From assembly GCA_963710645.1 (NCBI GenBank), contig CAVQBD010000001.1, positions 248,001 to 312,000 of the forward strand: DNA of 64,000 bases. Reading direction: 5' to 3'. The translations under genes were made by a program, and so were the position numbers. Below are positions 1-9,261 of this stretch, in pieces. The stretch is from FEB-10 sp963710645 (GTDB lineage: Bacteria; Acidobacteriota; Thermoanaerobaculia; Thermoanaerobaculales; Sulfomarinibacteraceae). Position 1 is the first letter of the stretch; each line of letters opens with the position of its first letter. The notes beneath the pieces were generated by a model that made no database searches, was not told where the DNA came from, and saw only the letters and a list, made by a program, of their open reading frames with translations.

Positions 1-1737
1 TTGAATCATCTCAACCCAGCCTATGGGGGGGCCCTGGTTGATCTGATGGCCGACCAGGCGGAAGTGATCAACCTCCAGAATTCCTCGAGGGATTGGCCAT
101 CGCTGGACCTCGTCCCAGGAGAGGTCAGCGATCTCGAGCTACTGATGGGCGGCGGCTTCTCTCCGCTCACCGGATTCATGGGACGCTCCGACTTCGACTC
201 TGTCTGTTCCTCCATGCGGCTCGCTGATCAGACGTTGTGGCCCATCCCCATCACCCTCGGAGTCGGCGATGATTTCGCCGGCAGCCTCGCTGCGGGTGAC
301 AGGGTGGCCTTGCGTGATCCTGAGGGAGTGATGCTGGCAGTCCTCACCGTGGAGGAAGTCTTCGAACCGGACCGCTCCGCCGAGGCCGAGGCCCTCTTCG
401 GCACGGCATCCCCCGGTGACCCGAGGGTCGAGGGTTTTCTTCGTCGCCGGTCTCGGTGGGCGGTGGCCGGACCGGTGGTTGGGGTGCAGCGTCCGGTCCA
501 TTACGATTTCAGAGAATTGCGTCTGACTCCGGCCGAGCTGCGCCATAAATTCGCTCAGCTCGGCTGGCGCCGCATTCTGGCCTATCAAACCCACCAAACC
601 ATGCACCGGGCTCACCAGACGCTGACCCAGCAGGCCGCCAGAGATCTGGGCGCGAATCTGCTGATCCACCCGGTGGTGGGCCACGATCTGGCGGGGGACG
701 CGGACCACTACACCAGGGTCCGGTGTTACCAGGCACTGCTGCCCCATTTTCCGATGGATATGGCGCGACTTTCCCTGCTGCCGATCGTCAGCCGGGGCGC
801 CGGTCCGAGAGAGGCGATGCTTCATGCCATCGTCCACCGGAACCACGGCGTCACCCACTTCATGGTGGAGCCGGGGAAGGGAGGTTCGATCCTCGAGTCC
901 AGTGGCGCGCCTTCGTACGACCCGGATCAGGCGTTGAAGCTGGTGGCGGATCATGCCGAGGAGTTGGGTGTGGAAATGGTGGCCCGGCCTCCCATGGGTT
1001 TCCTCGCCAGCGCAAGGGCCTATATCCCAATGGACCAAGCACCGGAGAACGAATCACTGATCACCGTGTCCGGATCGGAGATCCGAGAGCGGCTCGCCGC
1101 GGGGAGGGAACTGCCCGAGTGGTTTTCCTTTCCCGCCGTGGAACGTGAGCTCCGCCGTCGCCACGCACCACGCAGCCGGCAGGGATTTACGGTCTTCATG
1201 ACGGGTCTGTCGGGATCGGGCAAGTCCACCCTGGCCAATGCCCTACGGGTCAAGCTGCTCGAGATCGGAGGGCGGTCGGTGGCGCTGCTCGACGGCGATA
1301 TCGTGCGCAAGAACCTGTCGTCGGAACTTGGCTTCTCGAAGGAGCACCGAGATCTCAACATCCTGCGGATAGGGTTCGTCGCAGCCGAGATCACGCGTGC
1401 CGGTGGGGTCGCCATCTGCGCCCCCATAGCGCCCTACCGTGTGGTGCGCCGGCAGGTGCGGAGCTCAATAGAGCCCTGGGGAGGATTCATTCTGGTCCAC
1501 GTCGCCACCCCGCTCGAGGTGTGTGAGGGCCGAGATCGGAAGGGAATGTATGCCAAGGCGCGGGCCGGCGTGATCAAGGAATTCACCGGCATCTCCGACC
1601 CCTACGAAGACCCCGTCAGCGCCGACGTCGTCATCGATACGTCCACGGTCACCCCCGAGGAAGGTGCCCGGGAGATCCTCTTGTTCCTCGAGGGCGAGGG
1701 GTACATCTCCTCTTCTCTGGATGTCACTGATTACTGA
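1..1737 (+). CDS. Bifunctional ATP sulfurylase-like / APS kinase fusion
   Basis: Family role: the sulfurylase half makes APS from ATP and sulfate, and the kinase half phosphorylates APS to PAPS in the cytosol. The protein has 578 residues, close to family length. Residues 1-395 align with the sulfurylase fold (opening like the family LNPxxGG start; HPVVG near 226; late VSGSEIR/PEWFSFP block). Residues 396-578 are an APS kinase with P-loop GLSGSGKST (402-410), LDGD and RDRKGMYAKARAG. Odd: the sulfate/ATP motif expected as QTRNPMHRAH reads QTHQTMHRAH (196-205), and the expected GRDHAG reads EPGKGG (about 290-295). The HxxH pair is kept. I therefore expect PAPS formation from the kinase half but cannot assume sulfurylase activity. 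The TTG start is the first base of the window, so the gene may begin upstream. Sulfatase-like and sulfotransferase-like genes follow. Confidence 0.88.
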   Translation: MNHLNPAYGGALVDLMADQAEVINLQNSSRDWPSLDLVPGEVSDLELLMGGGFSPLTGFMGRSDFDSVCSSMRLADQTLWPIPITLGVGDDFAGSLAAGDRVALRDPEGVMLAVLTVEEVFEPDRSAEAEALFGTASPGDPRVEGFLRRRSRWAVAGPVVGVQRPVHYDFRELRLTPAELRHKFAQLGWRRILAYQTHQTMHRAHQTLTQQAARDLGANLLIHPVVGHDLAGDADHYTRVRCYQALLPHFPMDMARLSLLPIVSRGAGPREAMLHAIVHRNHGVTHFMVEPGKGGSILESSGAPSYDPDQALKLVADHAEELGVEMVARPPMGFLASARAYIPMDQAPENESLITVSGSEIRERLAAGRELPEWFSFPAVERELRRRHAPRSRQGFTVFMTGLSGSGKSTLANALRVKLLEIGGRSVALLDGDIVRKNLSSELGFSKEHRDLNILRIGFVAAEITRAGGVAICAPIAPYRVVRRQVRSSIEPWGGFILVHVATPLEVCEGRDRKGMYAKARAGVIKEFTGISDPYEDPVSADVVIDTSTVTPEEGAREILLFLEGEGYISSSLDVTDY

Positions 1738-1739
1738 GG

Positions 1740-1774
1740 ATTGAGAATTTTCGATTTTGAGTTCTTAATTGGTT
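1740..1774. repeat. Degenerate heptamer array after the sulfurylase/kinase gene
   Basis: Five 7-base units (attgaga, attttcg, attttga, gttctta, attggtt) start three bases after the TGA stop. They resemble the attcaaa/attcgaa-type arrays elsewhere in the window but are more diverged, so this is the weakest member of the set. Confidence 0.4.
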
Positions 1775-1793
1775 GAGTCCTTCGGTGAAACCG

Positions 1794-2192
1794 TCAGGTT
1801 CTGACCGTGTGCCCGGCGCCGGCGAGCGCTTCGATGGCGCGTTCGATCGTGGTGCCGCGAACCAGCAGGTAGTCGGTCTCGTAGGTGGAGATCGCGAACA
1901 CGGAGATTCCAGCGTCGGCCAGTGCGCGGGTCAGCGAGGCCAGCACGCCCACCAACTCGAAGTCCAGTGGGCCGTCGACCCTCAGACAGCGCCATCCTCG
2001 ATCGCATTGGCCGCCGGCTGGTGCCACCGCCTCCTCGCAGACCAGGGAGATTTCGTCCTCGGTGAAGGTGAGCGACAGAAAACCGTCGCTCGGGTCAAAG
2101 TCGTCGATATCGTCCTCGGGGTCCAGCCGGCAGATCGCCAGGAGTTCAGGCAGCAATTCCATTTCGAGGCTGAGTTGTTGATCGATCTTCAT
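1794..2192 (-). CDS. ACT-domain protein (aspartate-kinase-like ACT_7 family)
   Basis: A 132-residue cytosolic protein of the small stand-alone ACT family. The diagnostic C-terminal block is present: GPLDFELVGVLASL, then DAGISVFAISTYETDYLLV, then an ERAIEAL helix. These proteins are expected to bind small ligands such as amino acids; the ligand cannot be read from sequence. I chose the ATG at 2192 because the family opening (MKIDQQLSLEM) starts there, while the longer frame upstream runs through repeat sequence. It converges on the sulfurylase/kinase gene with about 55 bases between the stops. Confidence 0.85.
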   Translation of the reverse strand: MKIDQQLSLEMELLPELLAICRLDPEDDIDDFDPSDGFLSLTFTEDEISLVCEEAVAPAGGQCDRGWRCLRVDGPLDFELVGVLASLTRALADAGISVFAISTYETDYLLVRGTTIERAIEALAGAGHTVRT

Positions 2193-2243
2193 GACGGCAT
2201 GGTAGCGGATGCGGCTTCTTTCCGGCCACGATGGGTGCCGGGA

Positions 2244-2271
2244 ATTCAAAGTTCGAAATTCGAAATTCGGA
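2244..2271. repeat. Heptamer array (attcgaa family)
   Basis: Four tandem 7-base units: attcaaa, gttcgaa, attcgaa, attcgga. It lies in the divergent gap between the ACT gene and the first sulfatase-like gene, next to a G/C-rich linker and the dispersed repeat at 2311. Confidence 0.75.
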
Positions 2272-2310
2272 TACCCCACCCGGCCGGTGAGGCGGGAGGG
2301 TGGGAAGGAG

Positions 2311-2399
2311 CCGGTGCCAAGCACCGCTGCAGATGTGTCGACCTCGTGCTCCGATGCGATTTCGACGGTGCCTGGCACCGGCCCGCGCGTTCGGTCCGC
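2311..2399 (+). repeat. Dispersed palindromic repeat, copy 1 (REP-like)
   Basis: An approximately 85-base element bounded by two short palindromes, ggtgccaagcacc and ggtgcctggcacc. A second copy, in reverse orientation, is at about 10401-10485 with strong similarity across the interior (gcagatgt.tcgacct, then gatttcgacggtgc). The paired palindromes suggest two small hairpins, as in REP/BIME elements. No REP-associated transposase is in the window. Confidence 0.75.
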
Positions 2400-2494
2400 G
2401 CTCGAAGATGGCGAGTCCAGTCGACGCGTCCAGTTCCGTGCCACACCCCCCACACCGGGCGGGAGGGCGGGTGGTTCCGGTACACTCTGCAGTT

Positions 2495-4954
2495 GTGAAC
2501 ACCGTTCGCAACAACGCCGTTTGGGTCCTGGTCACCGCGCTGGTGTTTCTGAGTGGCTGTGGTGCCGAACCAGAAGCGCCGGCTCCCTCTGTGGTTCCCA
2601 TGAACCTCCGTCCGCTGCTGTCAGACCTGGTGGCGCAGTCGGAATCGGCCGGAGTCCAGCGCTCGACGCGGGTCGTGGAACCCGGCAATCCCGACCATCG
2701 CAGTTTTCTGCATGAGGGGTGGGGCCGGCCGGAATCCCATGCGGATACGGGCCAGTCCTTTGCGTGGGCCGTCGCCCGCGAAGCGCGACTCGAATTGGTG
2801 GGCATGGACGACGGAGCAGCCACCTTGTCCGTCAGAGGTTGGCAGCTGCGTTGGCGGGGTGGACCGACCCAGACCCTCGAGATCGTTGTCAACGACCTGA
2901 ATCTCGGATCGAAGCGCTTTCGGCGCGGCACCTCCGAGGTCCATTTCGATGTTCCTCCGGGGGTCCTGAGGCCTGGAGTCAACAACGTCCGCTTGGTTTT
3001 TGGCTGGGCCAGATCGCCTTCCGAGGTAATGGAGGGGTCCACCGACATGAGGACGCTGGCAGCGGCCATCGAGAGGGTGGAGATCCGGAGCCTCGGCGCT
3101 ACCGAGTCGCCGGTTGCGCCCGGGGATCCCGTCCTGGAGGATTCTCGTCTGCACCTGCCTCCCGACACGGCCGTGACCTATCGATTGGTGCCATCGGGCG
3201 ATGTGGCACTGGACATCGAGGCCTCCCTTTCAAATTCTGATGGAGATGCCGGCCTTGGGCGAATCGTGGCGTGGCTGAAACCCCTCGGCGACCGGCACAG
3301 GATCATGTTCGATCAGGGCCTGGACGCGCGGGGTGTGAGACGCCGAGTTCAGTTGGATGAATTCAGCGGCACCCTGCTGGAAATCGGAATCGGGGCGGTG
3401 GGTCACGACCTGGTGGTGGACCGAGCCCAGCTGGTGGGTGGGGGACGGGTGGAGCCGCTGAGCAACCTGCTCATCATCGTGATGGACACTCTGCGGGCAG
3501 ATCATGTCGGGGCCTACTCAGGCAAGGCGGCGACACCAAACATCGACCGGCTGGCCGACCATGGTGTCCTTTTCGAACGGGCCTACTCACACATTCCGAT
3601 CACTGGGCCGAGCCATTCGAGCCTCTTCACGTCCCTGCTGCCATTCGAGCACGGGGTGCACAACAACGGTCAGATATTGGCCGGTCCCTGGCGAACTCTG
3701 GCGGAGACCCTGCAGGGCAGCGGTTGGCACACGGCGGCGGCGGTGAGCCTCGGCGTTCTTAAACGGGAGTTCGGCTATCGGACGGGTTTTGGCGTCTACC
3801 TCGACACCTTTGAACGCGATTGGATGAAGGATGCCCGCGAGGTCACCGATGAGGTCTTGGAGGTTGTGGATGAGGGGCTTTCCTCACCCTTTTTCCTGTT
3901 TGTCCACTATTCGGACCCGCACGAACCCTACACCCCTCCGAACCTGGAGTATCCAATGGCGGATATGGAGCTCGGCGGGCGGCAGGTCGCAGAGCTCAGG
4001 GCCGACGGCAGGGGCAACCGAATCCGGGTCACCGTCAAACCGGGGCGCCAGACCCTTCGGTTCATCCCCAGGGTGCCGTCCCAGCGGATGTTCCGTCTGG
4101 ACACTCTGAGGGTGATCGGCAAAGGGGTCGTATTGGCCGGTGCCGAGGGCTGGGATGTGGCCGACCACCGCCGGCGGGAAGCTGCGACCTACACCTCTCG
4201 CCTGCCGGCCAGCCTGGTTCTGGTCAACGACGGTGCCGAGCCGACGGAGGTGGCGCTCGATTTCACGTTCAAGGAGTGGCTGAAGATCCCGGAGGTCAAG
4301 GAACGGTACCGGCAGGAGGTGGAGTTCGCCGACTCCCAGATCGGACGGTTGCTGGACGAACTGGATTCCAGGGGGATGCTCGCCGATACGCTGGTCGTCT
4401 TCACATCGGACCACGGGGAGGGTCTGGGTCAACACAACCACCTCGCCCACATCCACCAGGTCTACGACACTCTCATCCGGATTCCGCTGATCGTCAAACC
4501 GCCTCGGGGCATGGTCTCGGGCGTGCGGGTGACAGATAGGGTCTCCCTGGTGGACGTCTTCCCATCGCTGGCCGAATTGCTGGGGGTCGAACCGCCCTCA
4601 CCCACCAGTGGGCAGAGCTTTGTGCCGTTGATGCATGGCGACACCGCGAGTGCTCGGCCGGTCATAGCCGAGACCTACCGAAATGAGGCGTTCACCAACA
4701 AGAAGGCCATCATTTCCGGCCGCCACAAGTTCATCCATTCGTGGTCGGATGAACGGGAATGGGAAGAGCTTTACGACCTCGAGGCCGATCCCGACGAGCT
4801 GGTCGACCTTCTGAATACGAATCCCGAGATTGCGGACCGCCTCAGATCCGCGCTCGAAGAACGTCTCCGACAGGTTCCTCACGGCAGGGCTGCCGAGGCG
4901 GAGCTCTCGCAGCAGGAGTTGGACCGGCTGCAGGCGCTCGGTTACGTCCACTGA
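2495..4954 (+). CDS. Sulfatase / alkaline-phosphatase-superfamily lipoprotein 1
   Basis: Hydrolase of the alkaline phosphatase superfamily, 819 residues, predicted exported lipoprotein: charged start, hydrophobic run and lipobox LSGC. The GTG at 2495 is chosen because the lipoprotein signal starts there. Residues about 30-320 form an unassigned, probably beta-rich module. The hydrolase domain starts near 324 with the metal-binding strand NLLIIVMDTLRADH; TPNIDRLA and TSDHGEGLGQH are present. The nucleophile position is Thr370 in ITGPSHSS, not the CxPSR formylglycine site of true type I sulfatases, so a phosphoester or phosphonoester substrate is equally possible. A further insert of about 110 residues interrupts the domain after YTPP. 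The protein ends in LQALGYVH, a tail shared with the next two genes. Confidence 0.85.
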   Translation: MNTVRNNAVWVLVTALVFLSGCGAEPEAPAPSVVPMNLRPLLSDLVAQSESAGVQRSTRVVEPGNPDHRSFLHEGWGRPESHADTGQSFAWAVAREARLELVGMDDGAATLSVRGWQLRWRGGPTQTLEIVVNDLNLGSKRFRRGTSEVHFDVPPGVLRPGVNNVRLVFGWARSPSEVMEGSTDMRTLAAAIERVEIRSLGATESPVAPGDPVLEDSRLHLPPDTAVTYRLVPSGDVALDIEASLSNSDGDAGLGRIVAWLKPLGDRHRIMFDQGLDARGVRRRVQLDEFSGTLLEIGIGAVGHDLVVDRAQLVGGGRVEPLSNLLIIVMDTLRADHVGAYSGKAATPNIDRLADHGVLFERAYSHIPITGPSHSSLFTSLLPFEHGVHNNGQILAGPWRTLAETLQGSGWHTAAAVSLGVLKREFGYRTGFGVYLDTFERDWMKDAREVTDEVLEVVDEGLSSPFFLFVHYSDPHEPYTPPNLEYPMADMELGGRQVAELRADGRGNRIRVTVKPGRQTLRFIPRVPSQRMFRLDTLRVIGKGVVLAGAEGWDVADHRRREAATYTSRLPASLVLVNDGAEPTEVALDFTFKEWLKIPEVKERYRQEVEFADSQIGRLLDELDSRGMLADTLVVFTSDHGEGLGQHNHLAHIHQVYDTLIRIPLIVKPPRGMVSGVRVTDRVSLVDVFPSLAELLGVEPPSPTSGQSFVPLMHGDTASARPVIAETYRNEAFTNKKAIISGRHKFIHSWSDEREWEELYDLEADPDELVDLLNTNPEIADRLRSALEERLRQVPHGRAAEAELSQQELDRLQALGYVH

Positions 4955-4982
4955 GATCATGGAACGGGGGCCTGCCACCCGA

Positions 4983-6647
4983 ATGAACCGAGGCCCATCC
5001 CTGGGATATTGGTCCACCTTTGCCGTCCTCGCTGCGGTTCTTTTGGTGGCAGGATGCGCTCAGCCGGTGATCGAGGAGGCAGAGCCGGGGGACGACCTCC
5101 ACCTCGACCTTCCCATATTGGACTCCGAGTCGTGGGTCGAGAGATTCAACCCGGAACGATCGGCGGGCGACTACAACCTCATGCTCTACCAGCGGCGAAT
5201 TCCGCTGTTGACCGACATGAACGGACGGATCGTCCACTCCTGGCCATTGGTGCGGGTCACAGCGCGGGCCCGGCTCGGCGGGGATGGTCGTCTGCTGGTG
5301 ATTGGGATCGACAATGCGGTCAAGATCTACGATTGGGAGGGACGGCTGGTTTGGCGCTACACCCTCGCTGCTGAGGGGGACATCCCACACCACGACGTGA
5401 TCTGGCTTGAAAACGGAAATGTCCTGGTGCTTGCCCAGGAGAGAAGCGTCAAACTCGACTACCTGCTGGAGATCGACAAAAGCGGCGCCGTGGTCTGGGA
5501 GTGGCGCTTCGCCGATCACCTCGATACCGCTTTCCCCCATCGCGACCGACGCCATCCGGATCCCACCCACGTCAACTCGGTCCACGAAATCGGACCCAAC
5601 CCGTGGTTCGACGCCGGGGATCAGCGATTTCGTCCCGGCAACATCCTGCTCAGCGCCCGCACCCTGGATGCCGTCCTGGTGGTTGACCGATCCTCAGGTG
5701 AGATCGTCTGGACCTTCGATCGGTTCCTGGACCGGCAGCACGAGGCGGTCATGGTGCCCATGGGCCGCCCCGGCGAGGGTCGCATTCTGGTGTTCAACAA
5801 TGGCCTGCAAAACCAGTTCGGCTACCGGAGGAGTTCCATCCTGGCGGTGGATCCGGTCCAACCGGCGATCCCGTGGGCCTACCGCGGGAGTTTTTTCTAC
5901 TCGTCCCTCGCTGGCAGCGAGCAGTCGTTGCCCAACGGCAACGTTCTTGTGACCTCGAGCCACGGTGGGCGGGTCTTCGAGGTGACAGCCGACGAAGAGA
6001 TGGTGTGGCAGTTCATCCCGCCGTGGGATCCCATGCGAGTGGTGCGCTACCCCTGGGATCACTGCAAGCAGCTGCGTTCTCTGGGTGCGCCGCAGATGCG
6101 CGAAGTCCCGCCGCAACGGAAGTGGCCCTACATCTCGCAGGAACTCCACACCTTCGCCGTGTCGGGCGAGTACCGGCACCAGGAGATAGAGGGGCGCAGT
6201 CGGCAGATGGTCAAGGACCCCAACTCGTGCCGCCAGATGGTGCTGCCGGCTGCTCCGGCCCTGGCGGTGGGCTATGGGATCGACCTTGAGGCGCCCGCCG
6301 CGGAATCCGTGTCGGCCAGATTTAGAATTTCTCTGGAACGTCTGGACACAGGCGAGCGGGTGGAGCTCGTGAACGACATGGTGACGGCGGACGATGCCGT
6401 GGTGTGGCACGAGCCGTGGATCCCGGTAAAAGGTCTCGACTTCCGTCATGTGCGCCTGTGTCTCGAGTTGGAGACTTCGGGCGCCAACGGGAGCGCAGCC
6501 AACCATCCGGCCGCGGTGATCGAGAACCCGCGATTCTATGCCGGCGACCAGCCGATTCCGCCGCGAAAGCGCACCGACCCACGGTTGTCGGATGAGGAGA
6601 GGAAGCTGCGGGAGGAGCAGCTGCGGGCTATCGGGTACATACAGTAA
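4983..6647 (+). CDS. Arylsulfotransferase (ASST)-like lipoprotein
   Basis: A 554-residue predicted lipoprotein (MNRG start, hydrophobic segment, lipobox VAGC). The body resembles the ASST beta-propeller family, which moves sulfate between phenolic esters outside the cytoplasm without PAPS: VNSVHEIG, GNILLSAR, SGEIVWTF, RQHEAV followed by GRILVFNNG. The His in RQHEAV is a candidate for the catalytic His, but assignment needs a structural alignment. The ATG at 4983 places the signal correctly; an in-frame ATG at 4959 is possible. It lies 28 bases after sulfatase-like gene 1, so the two are probably co-transcribed. The last residues, EEQLRAIGYIQ, match the tail of the neighbouring sulfatase-like proteins although the folds are unrelated. 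Confidence 0.72.
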   Translation: MNRGPSLGYWSTFAVLAAVLLVAGCAQPVIEEAEPGDDLHLDLPILDSESWVERFNPERSAGDYNLMLYQRRIPLLTDMNGRIVHSWPLVRVTARARLGGDGRLLVIGIDNAVKIYDWEGRLVWRYTLAAEGDIPHHDVIWLENGNVLVLAQERSVKLDYLLEIDKSGAVVWEWRFADHLDTAFPHRDRRHPDPTHVNSVHEIGPNPWFDAGDQRFRPGNILLSARTLDAVLVVDRSSGEIVWTFDRFLDRQHEAVMVPMGRPGEGRILVFNNGLQNQFGYRRSSILAVDPVQPAIPWAYRGSFFYSSLAGSEQSLPNGNVLVTSSHGGRVFEVTADEEMVWQFIPPWDPMRVVRYPWDHCKQLRSLGAPQMREVPPQRKWPYISQELHTFAVSGEYRHQEIEGRSRQMVKDPNSCRQMVLPAAPALAVGYGIDLEAPAAESVSARFRISLERLDTGERVELVNDMVTADDAVVWHEPWIPVKGLDFRHVRLCLELETSGANGSAANHPAAVIENPRFYAGDQPIPPRKRTDPRLSDEERKLREEQLRAIGYIQ

Positions 6648-6787
6648 GCAGGGAGCGGGGAGCAGAGGGGCTGTGGCCAGGTGCACTGTGGTCGGGACTC
6701 GGGACTCGGGACTCGGGTTTCGTGACTCATCTGCCACAATCACCGGAAGGCTGCTATCGTCCGAATCCCGAATCCCGAATTCGATTC
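6648..6787. repeat. Inverted pair of heptamer arrays between convergent genes
   Basis: Three 7-base units (gcaggga, gcgggga, gcagagg) follow the ASST-like stop directly. Three gggactc units lie at 6694-6714, and gaatccc, gaatccc, gaattcg lie at 6763-6783. gggactc and gaatccc are near reverse complements, so the transcript from either strand could fold around the intervening 48 bases. It may serve as a bidirectional terminator for the two convergent genes. Confidence 0.7.
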
Positions 6788-6817
6788 CAAGCCGCGTTGG
6801 CCGAAGGCCGTGAGCGG

Positions 6818-9130
6818 CTACTCGACGTAGCCGAGGGCTTCGAGCATCTCGCGGTCCTCGTCGGTGATCTCGGAGTCTTCCAGGGCAGGCATGAAGACTG
6901 CGGGCATCGAGACGCGGTGGGTGGCGAGCATTCCCAATCCTGCGAAAAGTGCCGGGTCGTCGAATCTGAGATTTGTCGATTCTATCGGGTCTGATGCCAG
7001 GTCGAAAAGGGCACCATGGCCTGACCAGTACAGCTGCAGCTTCCAGCGACGACTTCGGAGCCCGAGGAGTGGAGGCTTGTCCGTGTTTCCGGCCACAAAA
7101 TAGCGTTGATCGTGACCTTCGGTGTCAGGCCCATGGCCGAGTAGGTCGACTCCTTCCAGGGGCAACAACGGCCGAGTCGACGCGGCTGCCAGAAGGGTTG
7201 GTACGATGTCCGCCAGAGTCACCAGACGTTCGGTATCGACCTGAGAGGTGTCCATCCAGGCCGGCGCTCTCAGCACGAAGGGCACCCGCAGCATCTCGTC
7301 GAACACGGTGCTGTTGTGGCCCATTCGTCCGTGCTCCAGAAAAGCTTCTCCGTGATCCGCGGTGATGAGCACCAAGGTATCCGTCCATCTTTCCCGGGCC
7401 CGCAGTGCATCGAGCAGTTGTCCGACTGCGTCGTCCGCCGCCGCCAGGTTGCCGTCGTACAGCCCGATGACGTTTTCGAGGCAATCCTCGTCCGCTGGAA
7501 TGGCGCCGGACTCGATGTGGTCGATGGTGATGTTGCCCCCGTCGCAGGGGCCGGAGTAGTCGGGGACGGAAAAGCGGTCGAACCGTGCTGCCGGGTCATA
7601 GGGCCCGTGCGGAGGGACGTAGTGGATCTGGAGATGGAGGGGTTTTGTGTCCCTCACGGTATCGAGCCACTGAATCACCTGGTGGGTGACGTGGTGGGGA
7701 TCTCGGGCGGTGCCGCGGGGGACTTTTCTCCACATTTCGAAAAACTCGTCGTAACCCTGGTCGGTGCCTTTGGCAACCGAGTTGTTGGGTGTGGCGGTGA
7801 ATGCCGCCGTCCGATAACCCGCGGCTCGTAGGGACTCGGCCAGCGTCACGGCGTCCGCCGACAGCACATCAGTCCGTGACACGACGCCATGATCGATAAA
7901 CGACAACCCGGTGATCATGGTGGGCACCGAGCACAGTGTGTATGGCGCGAGAGCAAAGGCATTGGTGAAGACCGCAGCGTTCTCGGCCAGGGCGTCGATA
8001 TTGGGTGTCGTCAACCGGTGGTACCCCGAGAACGAGAAATGGTCAGGGCGGGCTGCGTCGAGTGTGATCAGCACGATATCTGGTTTGCGGTTGGCTGAAG
8101 GGTCAGGTTGGACCGCTGTCTGCGTGGCTTGGCCGATCCCACTGGCGGGCATGGGGCGGAGAGGAGACAGTGCGATCCGCGCTCCGGGGGGAAGGGACGA
8201 CACCTCGAATGTGACCAGGGCGAATCCACCCGTTGCATCGCCGGTAGGGATCGATCTCTGATTGCCCCGTTGGCCGTCGGTGGTGCGTCCCTCGATCACG
8301 GTCTCGCTGAAAAAGCGTCCGTCCAGGGATCTCACCGTGGACGTTACCGTGGTTTGGTGTTCGCCGCTGTCGTTGGGCCGCTCGACGTCAAAGACGATAT
8401 GGGTCGAGCCACGCGGCACCTCCGTCGGTATCACGAGCGTCCCCGGTCGATCCATGACGAACCGGTCTGATGCGGCATCAAACACCTGACTGAAATTCTC
8501 AGACTTGCGCTGCCCGAAGCCTCGATTCGTGCGGGTCAACTCCAGCGACTTGAATCTGGCGGCCAGGAGCCGGCGATCGGCGCTGCGACCGGCTTGGGTC
8601 GGTGAAGCACGGTGGGCGAACGCCAGCGTCACCGTGTTCTTGCCGATATTGAGCACGGCGTCCGGTACGTCAACGTCGTATTCCCTCCAAGATCGCGCCA
8701 GATCCACTGTGCCGACCTCCCGGCCGTTCACTGCAATGACCATCTCCTGGTCGACGCCATTCGGGAGCCCATCGTAGGCCTCGGCATGGACCGTCAACCG
8801 GTCCCAATCGGTCTCTCGTAGGTTGATCGTGACCTGCGCACGCTCCTTGATCACCCATGTGCCCCAGGACTCCAGACCATCCCAACCGAAATCGAGTGTG
8901 CAGGGCGACAACGGACGTTGCCAGATTTCGGGCCACGAATCCAGATCGGCCACCATCGGGCAGAACACCGATGTTGATGGACCGGGATCGGCAGGGATGA
9001 AGTAGTGATCGGGAACAGCCACATCGGCGGCCCCGTTTAAAGACTTGAATGCGACGTCGCATCCGGCGATCACGGCGAGAGCGGTTGCTGCGACCATGAT
9101 CATGGGGAGTTTCGAGTGTTTCCGGTTCAA
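6818..9130 (-). CDS. Sulfatase / alkaline-phosphatase-superfamily lipoprotein 2
   Basis: A 770-residue predicted exported lipoprotein. The TTG at 9130 is chosen because it gives a signal with Arg/Lys residues ahead of the hydrophobic run and lipobox IAGC, and because aaggac lies at good spacing upstream; the internal ATG would lack the charged region. A beta-rich module of about 330 residues precedes the hydrolase domain, which starts near 350 with KPDIVLITLDAARPDHF and TTPNIDALA and contains ITADHGEAFLEHGRMGH. The nucleophile position is Thr in YTLCSVPTM, again not a formylglycine site, and the usual Pro after it is Cys. The tail DREMLEALGYVE repeats the motif seen in the two genes on the other strand. 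It converges with them. Confidence 0.83.
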   Translation of the reverse strand: MNRKHSKLPMIMVAATALAVIAGCDVAFKSLNGAADVAVPDHYFIPADPGPSTSVFCPMVADLDSWPEIWQRPLSPCTLDFGWDGLESWGTWVIKERAQVTINLRETDWDRLTVHAEAYDGLPNGVDQEMVIAVNGREVGTVDLARSWREYDVDVPDAVLNIGKNTVTLAFAHRASPTQAGRSADRRLLAARFKSLELTRTNRGFGQRKSENFSQVFDAASDRFVMDRPGTLVIPTEVPRGSTHIVFDVERPNDSGEHQTTVTSTVRSLDGRFFSETVIEGRTTDGQRGNQRSIPTGDATGGFALVTFEVSSLPPGARIALSPLRPMPASGIGQATQTAVQPDPSANRKPDIVLITLDAARPDHFSFSGYHRLTTPNIDALAENAAVFTNAFALAPYTLCSVPTMITGLSFIDHGVVSRTDVLSADAVTLAESLRAAGYRTAAFTATPNNSVAKGTDQGYDEFFEMWRKVPRGTARDPHHVTHQVIQWLDTVRDTKPLHLQIHYVPPHGPYDPAARFDRFSVPDYSGPCDGGNITIDHIESGAIPADEDCLENVIGLYDGNLAAADDAVGQLLDALRARERWTDTLVLITADHGEAFLEHGRMGHNSTVFDEMLRVPFVLRAPAWMDTSQVDTERLVTLADIVPTLLAAASTRPLLPLEGVDLLGHGPDTEGHDQRYFVAGNTDKPPLLGLRSRRWKLQLYWSGHGALFDLASDPIESTNLRFDDPALFAGLGMLATHRVSMPAVFMPALEDSEITDEDREMLEALGYVE

Positions 9131-9261
9131 TGGACTGTCCTTGTTGGACCACAATAGCTGAGGCCCGGGAATTGGTCGAGTATATCCCGTGCCTGTTCGC
9201 AGCTGGATCGGGTCATCTCGTGCCCACCAGAGCAACGGTGGGAGCCACACAGGGAGGCGCC

